Assembly: GCA_026646875.1 (NCBI GenBank)
Contig: JAPKHL010000041.1
Location: 1 to 40,296, forward strand
Direction of reading: 5' to 3'
Source of the DNA: Rhodocyclaceae bacterium
GTDB taxonomy: Bacteria; Pseudomonadota; Gammaproteobacteria; Burkholderiales; Rhodocyclaceae
DNA: 40,296 nt
Shown here: one piece after another, positions 1 through 7,010 of the stretch
How positions within the stretch are numbered: the stretch's first letter is position 1
Layout: each line of letters starts with the position of its first letter
Position numbers and translations under genes: made by a program
Notes under the pieces: model-generated
Seen by the model: the letters and a program-made list of their open reading frames with translations, nothing else
What the model was told of the DNA's origin: nothing
Databases searched by the model: none

Positions 1-525
1 GGCCTCGTCCAGGACCAGCGCGCGCGCCACCGGCACGTGCGCCGGCGCGGCCTCGGGCAGACGGGCGAAACGCTGTTCGCGCAACTCGCGGGAAGCCTGG
101 TGCACCCAGGGCTGCGCCAGGCTGAACACCGCCACCGGGACGGCAGCGATGCACAGGCCGCTGACGCCGATCCACAGCGCGACGGGAGAGGCCAGCCCCA
201 GCAGGCGACCGAGCGCGGCATGCGCCGCAAAATAGAGGAGCGGCGCAACGGTGAACAGGGCGCCGTAATAAACGGCCAGCGCCTCCATGCCGGAAACGCC
301 GCTGACGCGCCCGACGGCGAACGCGGACAGCAGGGCGGCCGCCAGACAGGGCAGGCTGGCGGCACGCAGCCAGGCCCAGGGCCGGGCAAGACCGCGCCCG
401 CGAAAATGACGGCCCTCGAGAATCACCAGCAGGGTCACCAGCGCCAGGGCCAGCAGCGCCACCCCGCCCCACAGCACGCGGGCGAGCGGCTCGATCCGGC
501 CGATCTCGGCGAGCACGCCGTTCAT
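1..525 (-). CDS. Hypothetical multi-pass membrane protein (C-terminus cut by window edge)
   Basis: The minus-strand frame is open from an ATG at 525 to the window edge (175 codons, no stop), so the C-terminus is missing. The translation begins MNGVLAEIGRIEPLARVLW. It has four hydrophobic segments at about residues 18-36, 52-70, 83-106 and 114-136, separated by short Arg-rich loops, then a soluble tail. This looks like an integral inner-membrane protein. No catalytic motif is visible and I do not recognise the family. It lies 6 bp downstream of ydbL on the same strand and could be the last gene of that operon. The overlapping plus-strand frame is Gln/Arg/Gly-rich and looks like a high-GC shadow. 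Confidence 0.6.
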   Translation of the reverse strand, partial: MNGVLAEIGRIEPLARVLWGGVALLALALVTLLVILEGRHFRGRGLARPWAWLRAASLPCLAAALLSAFAVGRVSGVSGMEALAVYYGALFTVAPLLYFAAHAALGRLLGLASPVALWIGVSGLCIAAVPVAVFSLAQPWVHQASRELREQRFARLPEAAPAHVPVARALVLDEA

Positions 526-531
526 GCCGGT

Positions 532-993
532 TCAGCGCTGCGCCCAGCCCCCCTGTGCGGTGCGCACCCACCAGCCGGGCCGGGCCTTGTCGATCCAGCG
601 CTGCGCGAAGGTATTGCGGATGTCGGCCTCCCATTCGGGGTGGCCGTTGGCAACGGCGATCTCGCGATAGAGGCGGACGCGGTCGGCGTTCTCCGCGGCG
701 ACCAGGTTGCCGGCGCCGGCGCGCTGGGCGAGCGGCACCAGGTTGGCATCGCGCAGTTCGATGCGGCCATCCTGGGTGAGACCGACAGCGCCGCTGGCGA
801 GCAGCGGCTCGAGCTGGGCGAAGCGCGCCTGCATCGAGGCGCGCACGGCAGCTACCGCCGGCGTGCTGATTTCCAGGTTGCCCTGCGCCCGCGCCGCGGG
901 CGGCAGCGCCGCGAGCAAGGTGGCACCGAGCAGGACGGCACGCGCCAGGGTGCGCAGGGAGGCGGGCGACGAAGGGAAGACGGGACGGCTCAT
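532..993 (-). CDS. ydbL: YdbL family periplasmic protein (DUF1318)
   Basis: This 153-residue protein has a long signal peptide: a basic start, a hydrophobic run LARAVLLGATLLAALPP, and an A-R-A cleavage site near residue 36. The mature part carries the YdbL/DUF1318 pattern: a region on which residues (V-R-A-S-M) may form a helix, the G-x-x-G-L-T-x-D-G-x-I segment near 69-78, and a late run matching family members (A-N-G-H-P-E-W, then RWIDKARPGWW). In enterobacteria YdbL is a periplasmic helper of the YdbH-YnbE intermembrane bridge. Its ATG overlaps the ynbE stop by ATGA, so the two are translationally coupled. The gene order ydbH-ynbE-ydbL matches E. coli. Confidence 0.88.
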   Translation of the reverse strand: MSRPVFPSSPASLRTLARAVLLGATLLAALPPAARAQGNLEISTPAVAAVRASMQARFAQLEPLLASGAVGLTQDGRIELRDANLVPLAQRAGAGNLVAAENADRVRLYREIAVANGHPEWEADIRNTFAQRWIDKARPGWWVRTAQGGWAQR

Positions 994-1163
994 TGGGATG
1001 CTCCCGGTGGGGCGGCGGGGACCGGCGGACGCAGCTGCCAGACCTCGTCGATGATTTTCTCGGCCGCCTTTTCGGCGGCGGCGGCGGGGAAATAGATGTT
1101 GATCGTCACGCAGCCGGCGAGCAGCAGCGGGACGAGAGCGGGCAGCAGGACGGTGCGGCGCAT
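990..1163 (-). CDS. ynbE: YnbE family outer-membrane lipoprotein
   Basis: This 57-residue lipoprotein starts MRRTVLLPALVPLLLAGC, with a clear lipobox (L-A-G-C) and lipidation at Cys18. Immediately after comes the family hallmark V-T-I-N-I-Y-F-P-A-A-A-A-E-K-A-A, then a short amphipathic stretch (E-K-I-I-D-E-V-W). In E. coli YnbE is an outer-membrane lipoprotein that binds the C-terminus of YdbH to complete a bridge between the membranes. It is the middle gene of the set: it starts 9 bp after the ydbH stop and overlaps ydbL by 4 bp. The start ATG has a GGAGGCTCC-like Shine-Dalgarno region just upstream on the minus strand. It was identified by direct translation because it is very short. Confidence 0.88.
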   Translation of the reverse strand: MRRTVLLPALVPLLLAGCVTINIYFPAAAAEKAAEKIIDEVWQLRPPVPAAPPGASQ

Positions 1164-1172
1164 GGAGCCTCC

Positions 1173-3083
1173 CTAGCGGATTTCCGGCTTCAGGTTGTTG
1201 CGGATCGCGCCACGCAGGCGCTCGACCAGTTCGGGCCAGTCGACGCGCCGATTGTAGCCGACGATGGAAAGCGCCGGGATGCCGCCGCCCTGCACGATCA
1301 GGAAGGGCGCGCCGCTGCCGGCCGGTACCGCCGCCTCGATGCCGCCCATCGTGCAGACGCCGCCGGCCAGGCGACAGGACAACCCGATGCGCTCATAGCC
1401 GAAATCCTCGAAGAAGCGCAGGAAGGTCCGCTGCAGCGCCGCCGATCCGCCGCCGCCGAGTGCGCCGATGTTCTGCACGGCGCGCTGGCTGATGCGGCGC
1501 GGATAGCGTCCGGGGCTGCTGACCACCCGGGCATCGAAGGCCAGCGGCTGCAGCCCGGCCATTTCCAGCCCGTGGATGTCGGCATCGATGAAGCCGGTGA
1601 TGCGGCCAAAATCGTAGGTTTCGGTGAGCAGTCCGAGATCGAGGTGACGCGCCTCGATCTCGCCCGACAGACGCGGCAGCGGACCGAAGGGATCGACCAG
1701 GCGCAGGCCGGTGATGCTCAGGTAGCCGTCGAAGGCCTGGATCACCGCCGCGCCGTCCAGCGTCAGCGTGCCCGCGTCGTGCCGCAGGCGGGGCAGCGAG
1801 AAGGACAGCGTGCCGCCCAGCGCCGGCAGGTCCAGCGCCTGCGTCAGGGCGGGCAGCGAAAGCGGCGTCAGGGCCAGCCCGCCGCGCCACTGCCAGCCGC
1901 CACCGGGCGAAGCCGGGCGGGTCGCCGCCCAGTCGTCGAGCAGCAGTTCCCCGTCGAGCACGGGCACGCTGGTGCCGGCCAGATCGACGCCGTCCGGACG
2001 CACCCGCAGGGGCAGTTCGAAGCGCCCCAGCGGCAGACCGGCGAGGGTGCCGCCGCCGACCCGCAGGCGGCTTTCCCGCACGCCGTCGGCCGCCCACGCC
2101 AGGCGCCCGTCCACGCCCCGCAGCGCATGCCGGCCGGCCAGGTCGACGGCAACCTCACGCAGGGCCACGTCCAGCGTGCGCGGCGCCCCCTGCCGCCACG
2201 CGAGGTCCAGCGCGGCACCGCCGGCCAGCGTCACGGGCGGCAGCGCCCGCGCGGCGAGCAGCGGCGCAAGAAAGGTCGTGCCGACGGCGGCCAGATCGGG
2301 GAGTTCTCCCTGCAGCGTCAGCGTATCCGGCAGCGTCGCGCCGGCCGGCCAGACGCCCTGGGCGCGCAGGCTGCCACCGCCGGGCAGCGCCAGCTGCAAC
2401 CGCTCCAGGCGCAGTCCGTCGGCCGCCAGCGTCCCCGTGAAGTTTGCCCGCCACGCGCCGCCGGTCAGATAGAAGGGCGCAAGGTACAGCTCGCCGCCGG
2501 TCCACGCCAGCGCCAGCTGCCCCTGCCAGGCGCCACTCTGCTGCCGCAGCGCCAGCGAGAGCGTGAGCGCCAGCCCCTCGCCGGCGCGCGTGCCGTCGGT
2601 GCTGGCGAAGCGGCCACCGGCCAGGCGCAGCTCGCCGCTCACGCGGCCGCCGCCCAGCCGCAAGCGGCCATCCAGACGGCCATCGACGCCCAGGCCGGCT
2701 ATGGCCGCCGGCAGCGGCAGCAGCGCCGCCAGCCGGGCCAGGCGCACCGCCTCCAGGTCGAGCGTCCAGGCGCCGTCGCGGCCCTGCGCCAGGCGCCAGC
2801 GCTCCGCCGCGCCGCCCGCGCTCGCCGGCAGCGTCAGCTCGATTCGCCGGCCGCCATCGCGCAGCACGAAGCGCGCCGGCCAGCGCTGTCCGCCGACGCC
2901 GAGTGCGCCGTCCCGGCAATCGAGCGCCGCCGCCGTGCGCTGCAGCGCGTGACAGGACAGATGCAGGCCGTCCAGCCGGAAACCGCCGAGCGACAGCCGG
3001 CCGGCATCGATGCGGAAAGCGTCCTGCGCGTCGGCCGGCAGGACGGCGAACAGCAGCACCCAGATCATGACGATGCGAAGCAT
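1173..3083 (-). CDS. ydbH: YdbH family AsmA-like intermembrane lipid transport protein
   Basis: The protein has 636 residues from the ATG at 3083 (MLRIVMIWVLLFAVLPADAQ), a hydrophobic N-terminal anchor or signal. An upstream in-frame start at 3188 would add a basic, non-family extension and is disfavoured. The body is repetitive beta-strand sequence rich in L-x-L-x-G-x-x-x, as expected for the hydrophobic groove of AsmA/TamB/YhdP/YdbH proteins. The C-terminal region (G-R-I-T-G-F-I-D-A-D-I-H-G-L-E onward) matches the YdbH-type domain. In E. coli YdbH acts redundantly with TamB and YhdP in moving phospholipid to the outer membrane. It is followed by ynbE and ydbL, which supports the assignment. 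Confidence 0.86.
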   Translation of the reverse strand: MLRIVMIWVLLFAVLPADAQDAFRIDAGRLSLGGFRLDGLHLSCHALQRTAAALDCRDGALGVGGQRWPARFVLRDGGRRIELTLPASAGGAAERWRLAQGRDGAWTLDLEAVRLARLAALLPLPAAIAGLGVDGRLDGRLRLGGGRVSGELRLAGGRFASTDGTRAGEGLALTLSLALRQQSGAWQGQLALAWTGGELYLAPFYLTGGAWRANFTGTLAADGLRLERLQLALPGGGSLRAQGVWPAGATLPDTLTLQGELPDLAAVGTTFLAPLLAARALPPVTLAGGAALDLAWRQGAPRTLDVALREVAVDLAGRHALRGVDGRLAWAADGVRESRLRVGGGTLAGLPLGRFELPLRVRPDGVDLAGTSVPVLDGELLLDDWAATRPASPGGGWQWRGGLALTPLSLPALTQALDLPALGGTLSFSLPRLRHDAGTLTLDGAAVIQAFDGYLSITGLRLVDPFGPLPRLSGEIEARHLDLGLLTETYDFGRITGFIDADIHGLEMAGLQPLAFDARVVSSPGRYPRRISQRAVQNIGALGGGGSAALQRTFLRFFEDFGYERIGLSCRLAGGVCTMGGIEAAVPAGSGAPFLIVQGGGIPALSIVGYNRRVDWPELVERLRGAIRNNLKPEIR

Positions 3084-3089
3084 CGGGGC

Positions 3090-3118
3090 ATTATCGGCGC
3101 ATCCGGCACGACTGCGAA
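3090..3118 (-). promoter_or_regulatory. Putative sigma70 promoter of ydbH, possibly leaderless
   Basis: On the minus strand GATAAT (3090-3095) is preceded, after a 17-bp spacer, by TTCGCA (3113-3118), a 5/6 and a 4/6 match to the two boxes. The -10 ends only 6 nt before the ATG at 3083, so the start site would fall on or next to the A of the start codon. Confidence 0.4.
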
Positions 3119-3166
3119 TAGCGCGCGCGCTCCCGGAGAACGATTCGCGCCGCCTCGCGTCGAACG

Positions 3167-3172
3167 TGTAGG
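3167..3172 (+). promoter_or_regulatory. Putative extended -10 box for the arginase-OAT operon
   Basis: TAGGAT is preceded by TG one base upstream (TGTAGGAT), an extended -10 arrangement. No good -35 is visible. Transcription would start near 3179, giving a 45-nt leader to the ATG at 3224. It lies in the 140-bp divergent gap with ydbH. Confidence 0.3.
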
Positions 3173-3223
3173 ATGGCCGTATCGACATCGTGTCCGCGCA
3201 GTGTTCGAAATGGGAGGTGTGCC

Positions 3224-5338
3224 ATGTCCAGCCCCATCGCTCTCGTTCCCATGCTCCGCTTCATTGGCGTCGCCAGTGCGCTCGGTGCGCCGCGCGGCAT
3301 TTCTCCCGGCCCGGCAGCCGGTCCGCAGGCTCTGCAGCGGCAGGGGGTGGTGGCTGCGGCACGGCGCGGCGGCCTCGACGCGGCGTGGGGCGCCAGCATC
3401 GAGGCGCCTGCGGGCGCACGCTGGCCGGCGCTCGGCGCGCTACTCGGCGAAGTCGCCGCGACGGTGGCGGCCACGGTGGACAGCGGCGCCGTGCCAGTGC
3501 TCCTCGGCGGCGACCATGCCCAAGCGGCCGGCACCTGGCGCGGCGTCGGCCGCGCCCTCGGCCAGCCCCCCGGCCTGCTCTGGATCGACGCCCACCTCGA
3601 CGCGCACACCCCGGCCAGCAGCCTGTCCGGCAACCCGCACGGCATGCCGCTGGCGGCACTACTCGGCGCCGGCCATCCGGCCATGGCCGGCGTCGCCGGA
3701 CCACCGCTCGACCCGCACCGCGTGGCGGTAATCGGCGCGCACAGCTTCGAGCCTGCCGAGGCCGGCTTTCTCGCCGGGCGCGGCGTGACCGTCTTCGACC
3801 GCGCCGAAGTGGAACGGCGCGGTTTCGCGGCGGTGTTCGCCGAGGCCCTGACGATCGTCGGCGCGGGCGGGCAGCCGTTCGGCCTGAGCATCGATCTCGA
3901 CGCGGTCGACCCGCTGCAGGCGCCCGGCGTCACCACGCCGGTTACCGGCGGCATCGACGGGGGCGAACTGTGCCGGGCGCTATCCGGCGTACTGCGCTCG
4001 CGCCAGTGCGTGGCGCTGGAAATCGTCGAATACTGCCCGCAGCACGATCCGCTCGGGCTGACCGCGCGCTTGGCGATCGATCTGGTGGAAGCGGCCTGCC
4101 TGCCGGAAGCGGCGCAGCTGCGGCAGTGGGAAACGCAATACGGTGCGCGCAACTACGCACCGCTGCCGGTGGTGCTCGCCGAAGGGCGCGGCTGCTGGCT
4201 CAGCGACCGCGACGGACAACGCTACCTCGACCTGATGTCGGCCTATTCGGCGGTCAGCTTCGGGCACGCCCACCCGCGCCTGGTCGCCGCGCTGGCGGCT
4301 CAGGCGCAGCGCCTCGCCGTCACCTCCCGCGCTTTTCACAGCGACCGCCTGCCGCTCTTCCTCAAACGCCTGACCGCGCTCACCGGCTATGCCCGCGCGC
4401 TGCCGGTCAATACCGGGCTGGAAGCGGTGGAAACAGCGATCAAGGCAGCACGCAAGTGGGCCCACAGGATCAAGGGTGTGCCCGACGGGCAGGCCGAGAT
4501 CATCGCCTGCACCGGCAACTTCCACGGCCGCTCGACAACCATCGTCGGCTTTTCCTCGGAAGCCCAGTACCGCGACGGCTTCGGCCCCTTCGCCCCGGGC
4601 TTCCGCCTGATTCCGTACGGCGACGCGGCCGCGCTGGCGGCGGCGATCACGTCGCGCACGGCGGCCTTCCTCGTCGAACCGATCCAGGGCGAGGGCGGCA
4701 TCGTGCTGCCCCCGCCCGGCTACCTCGCCGCCTGCGCCGAACTCTGTCGCCGCCACGACGTGCTGCTGATCGCCGACGAGGTGCAGACCGGCCTGGGCCG
4801 CACCGGCCACCTGCTGGCCTGCCAGCACGAGGATGTGCGCCCGGACGGCGTGATTCTCGGCAAGGCGCTCGGCGGCGGCCTGCTGCCGGTTTCCGCCTTC
4901 CTCGCCGACGAGCACGTGATGCAGGTGTTCACCCCCGGCGACCACGGCTCGACCTTCGGCGGCAACGCACTGGCGGCGGCAGTGGCGCTGGAGGCGCTCG
5001 ACCTCCTGATCGACGAGGAACTGGTCGCGCACTCGGCCGAACTCGGCGAATGGATGCTGGACCGTCTGCGCGCGCTGGCCGTGGCGCACGGCGGTCTGAT
5101 CCGCGGCGTGCGCGGACGCGGCCTGTTCGCCGGCATCGAGGTCGATCCGGCCCGGGTCAACGCGCGCCGGCTGGCCGAGGCGCTGGCCCGGCGCGGCGTG
5201 CTGACCAAGGACACGCACGACACCGTGCTGCGCCTGGCGCCGCCGCTGACCATCACGCGCGACGAGCTGGCCTGGGGGCTGGCGCGCATCGACGAAGTAT
5301 TCGCCGATGCCGGCCGCCGCCTGCCGCGTGCCGCCTGA
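3224..5338 (+). CDS. Bifunctional arginase / ornithine aminotransferase fusion
   Basis: One 704-residue frame encodes two complete enzymes. Residues 1 to about 295 are an arginase/ureohydrolase: metal ligands His98 (GGDH), Asp122, His124 and Asp126 (DAHLDAH), Asp224 and Asp226 (SIDLDAVDP), the substrate loop SGNPHG (135-140) and guanidinium-site Glu269. The SGNxHG loop favours arginase over agmatinase. Residues from about 300 on are a class III, PLP-dependent ornithine aminotransferase: QYGARNY, V-N-T-G-x-E-A-V-E-T-A-I-K, DEVQTGLGRTG and Schiff-base Lys547 (L-G-K-A-L-G-G-G). The predicted chemistry is arginine to ornithine plus urea, then ornithine to glutamate-5-semialdehyde. The ATG at 3224 has a GGAGG sequence 7 nt upstream; a start at 3173 lacks one. 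The aldehyde dehydrogenase gene follows after 25 bp. Confidence 0.9.
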   Translation: MSSPIALVPMLRFIGVASALGAPRGISPGPAAGPQALQRQGVVAAARRGGLDAAWGASIEAPAGARWPALGALLGEVAATVAATVDSGAVPVLLGGDHAQAAGTWRGVGRALGQPPGLLWIDAHLDAHTPASSLSGNPHGMPLAALLGAGHPAMAGVAGPPLDPHRVAVIGAHSFEPAEAGFLAGRGVTVFDRAEVERRGFAAVFAEALTIVGAGGQPFGLSIDLDAVDPLQAPGVTTPVTGGIDGGELCRALSGVLRSRQCVALEIVEYCPQHDPLGLTARLAIDLVEAACLPEAAQLRQWETQYGARNYAPLPVVLAEGRGCWLSDRDGQRYLDLMSAYSAVSFGHAHPRLVAALAAQAQRLAVTSRAFHSDRLPLFLKRLTALTGYARALPVNTGLEAVETAIKAARKWAHRIKGVPDGQAEIIACTGNFHGRSTTIVGFSSEAQYRDGFGPFAPGFRLIPYGDAAALAAAITSRTAAFLVEPIQGEGGIVLPPPGYLAACAELCRRHDVLLIADEVQTGLGRTGHLLACQHEDVRPDGVILGKALGGGLLPVSAFLADEHVMQVFTPGDHGSTFGGNALAAAVALEALDLLIDEELVAHSAELGEWMLDRLRALAVAHGGLIRGVRGRGLFAGIEVDPARVNARRLAEALARRGVLTKDTHDTVLRLAPPLTITRDELAWGLARIDEVFADAGRRLPRAA

Positions 5339-5363
5339 GCGCGGAAGTCCGGAGGAGCGCGCC

Positions 5364-6935
5364 ATGCGCCACGCCTTGCTGCTCGACGCCCTGTTCGAGC
5401 GCCTCGGGATCGCCGAACTGAATCCCGCCGCAGCCCTCGGCGATGGCTCGTGGCGCGACGGCGCCGGCGGCTTCGCCTCGATCGATCCGGCCAGCGGCGA
5501 GCCGCTGGCGATGGTCGCGCGCGCCACCCAGGACGACTACGAAGCAGCGGTCGCCGCCGCGCTGCGCGCCTTCCGCCGCTGGCGCGAGGTGCCGGCACCG
5601 CAGCGCGGCCTCTTCGTGCGCGCGCTGGCCGAGGCGCTGCGCGCGCGCAAGGCCGATCTCGCCACGCTGATCACGCTCGAGGTCGGCAAGATTCGCAGCG
5701 AGGCCGAGGGCGAGGTGCAGGAGATGATCGACATCGCCGATTTCGCCGTCGGCCTGTCGCGCCGCCTCGAGGGCAGCATGCTCCCCTCGGAACGCCCGCA
5801 GCACCGCCTGTTCGAGCAGTGGCACCCGCTCGGTCCGGTAGCGCTGGTCACCGCCTTCAACTTCCCGGCCGCAGTGTGGGCCTGGAACGCCATGATCGCC
5901 GCTGTCTGCGGCGACAGCGTGGTGTGGAAACCGAGCCCCAGAGCGCCGCTCACGGCGATCGCCGTGCAGCGCATCGTCGATACGGTGGCGGCGGAGCACG
6001 ATGCCGCCGGCGTGTGCACCCTGCTGCTCTCGGACGAGGTCTGGCCGGTCGTCCACCTGGCCGCCGATCACCGCCTGCCGCTGCTGTCTTTCACCGGCTC
6101 GACGGCGGTGGGGAGGCATCTGGCGCCGATCGTCGCCGGCCGCTTCGGGCGCTGCCTGCTCGAATGCTCGGGTAACAACGCGGTGATCGTCGACGAGAGC
6201 GCCGATCTCGATCTCGCGCTACCGGCCATCGTCTTCGGCGCGATCGGAACGGCCGGACAGCGGTGCACGACGACCCGACGCCTGCTGGTACACCGCCGCC
6301 GGCAGGACGAGTTGGTGGAGCGGTTGCGCCATGCCTACGCGCAGGTGCGCATCGGCGATCCGCTCGATTCCGAAACCCTGCTCGGCCCGCTGATCGACGA
6401 GGAGGCGCGGCGCGGCTTCGAGAACGCAGTGCACGAGACGCTCGTCGCCGGCGGCACGCTGCTGGCCGGCGGCAAGGCCCTGGCCGGGCACGGTTTCTTC
6501 GTCGAACCGACGCTGATCGCCGCAGCCAACGACTGGCCGGTGGTGCAGCGCGAAACCTTCGCGCCGATCCTGCACGTGATCGGCTGCGCCAGCCTGGACG
6601 AGGCGATCCGCCTGAACAATGCGGTGCCGCAGGGCCTTTCTTCGGCCCTGTTCACCCTCGACCTGCGCCATGCCGAGCGTTTCATCGCGGCCTCCGGCAG
6701 CGACTGCGGCATCGCCAACATCAACGTCGGCACTTCGGGCGCCGAGGTCGGCGCAGCCTTCGGCGGCGAGAAGGATACCGGCGGCGGCCGCGAGGCCGGT
6801 TCGGACGCCTGGAAGGCCTACATGCGTCGGCAGGCGACGACGATCAACCGTGGCCGCACACTGCCGCTGGCGCAGGGCATCGTCTTCGCCGCTCCCGGCG
6901 ATGGCGCCGTCAAGCGCGGCGCGCAGGGACCGTAA
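5364..6935 (+). CDS. Antiquitin-type (ALDH7) aldehyde dehydrogenase, semialdehyde-oxidising
   Basis: This 523-residue NAD(P)-dependent aldehyde dehydrogenase has the antiquitin signature around the active site: FTGSTAVG (243-250), RFGRCLLE, NNAVI, and G-T-A-G-Q-R-C-T-T with catalytic Cys301. Asn167 lies in FNFP, Glu267 is the likely general base, and Glu397 sits in the E-T-F-A-P motif. ALDH7 enzymes oxidise alpha-aminoadipic semialdehyde (AmaB in lysine breakdown). Next to arginase-OAT, it may instead oxidise glutamate-5-semialdehyde to glutamate; that is inference. One oddity is that the usual E-L-G-G around the base reads E-C-S-G. The ATG at 5364 has GGAGGAG upstream; an earlier ATG at 5307 lies inside the upstream gene. 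Confidence 0.86.
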   Translation: MRHALLLDALFERLGIAELNPAAALGDGSWRDGAGGFASIDPASGEPLAMVARATQDDYEAAVAAALRAFRRWREVPAPQRGLFVRALAEALRARKADLATLITLEVGKIRSEAEGEVQEMIDIADFAVGLSRRLEGSMLPSERPQHRLFEQWHPLGPVALVTAFNFPAAVWAWNAMIAAVCGDSVVWKPSPRAPLTAIAVQRIVDTVAAEHDAAGVCTLLLSDEVWPVVHLAADHRLPLLSFTGSTAVGRHLAPIVAGRFGRCLLECSGNNAVIVDESADLDLALPAIVFGAIGTAGQRCTTTRRLLVHRRRQDELVERLRHAYAQVRIGDPLDSETLLGPLIDEEARRGFENAVHETLVAGGTLLAGGKALAGHGFFVEPTLIAAANDWPVVQRETFAPILHVIGCASLDEAIRLNNAVPQGLSSALFTLDLRHAERFIAASGSDCGIANINVGTSGAEVGAAFGGEKDTGGGREAGSDAWKAYMRRQATTINRGRTLPLAQGIVFAAPGDGAVKRGAQGP

Positions 6936-7010
6936 ACCTTTTCGGGAGAGCACGCTCTAACCAGCAAGGGGACACCCCACGGCACCGCCCACGCGCAAGG
7001 AGGAACCGCC

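Noticed and set aside
993..3731. Very long plus-strand frame opposite ydbH
   Set aside because: Its translation is Gln/Arg/Ala-rich low-complexity sequence without domains, and it runs through the divergent promoter into the arginase gene. It is a high-GC shadow of ydbH.
3190..5421. 743-codon second plus-strand frame across arginase-OAT
   Set aside because: Arg/Gly/Ala-rich, no motifs. Frame 3224-5338 holds both catalytic domains.
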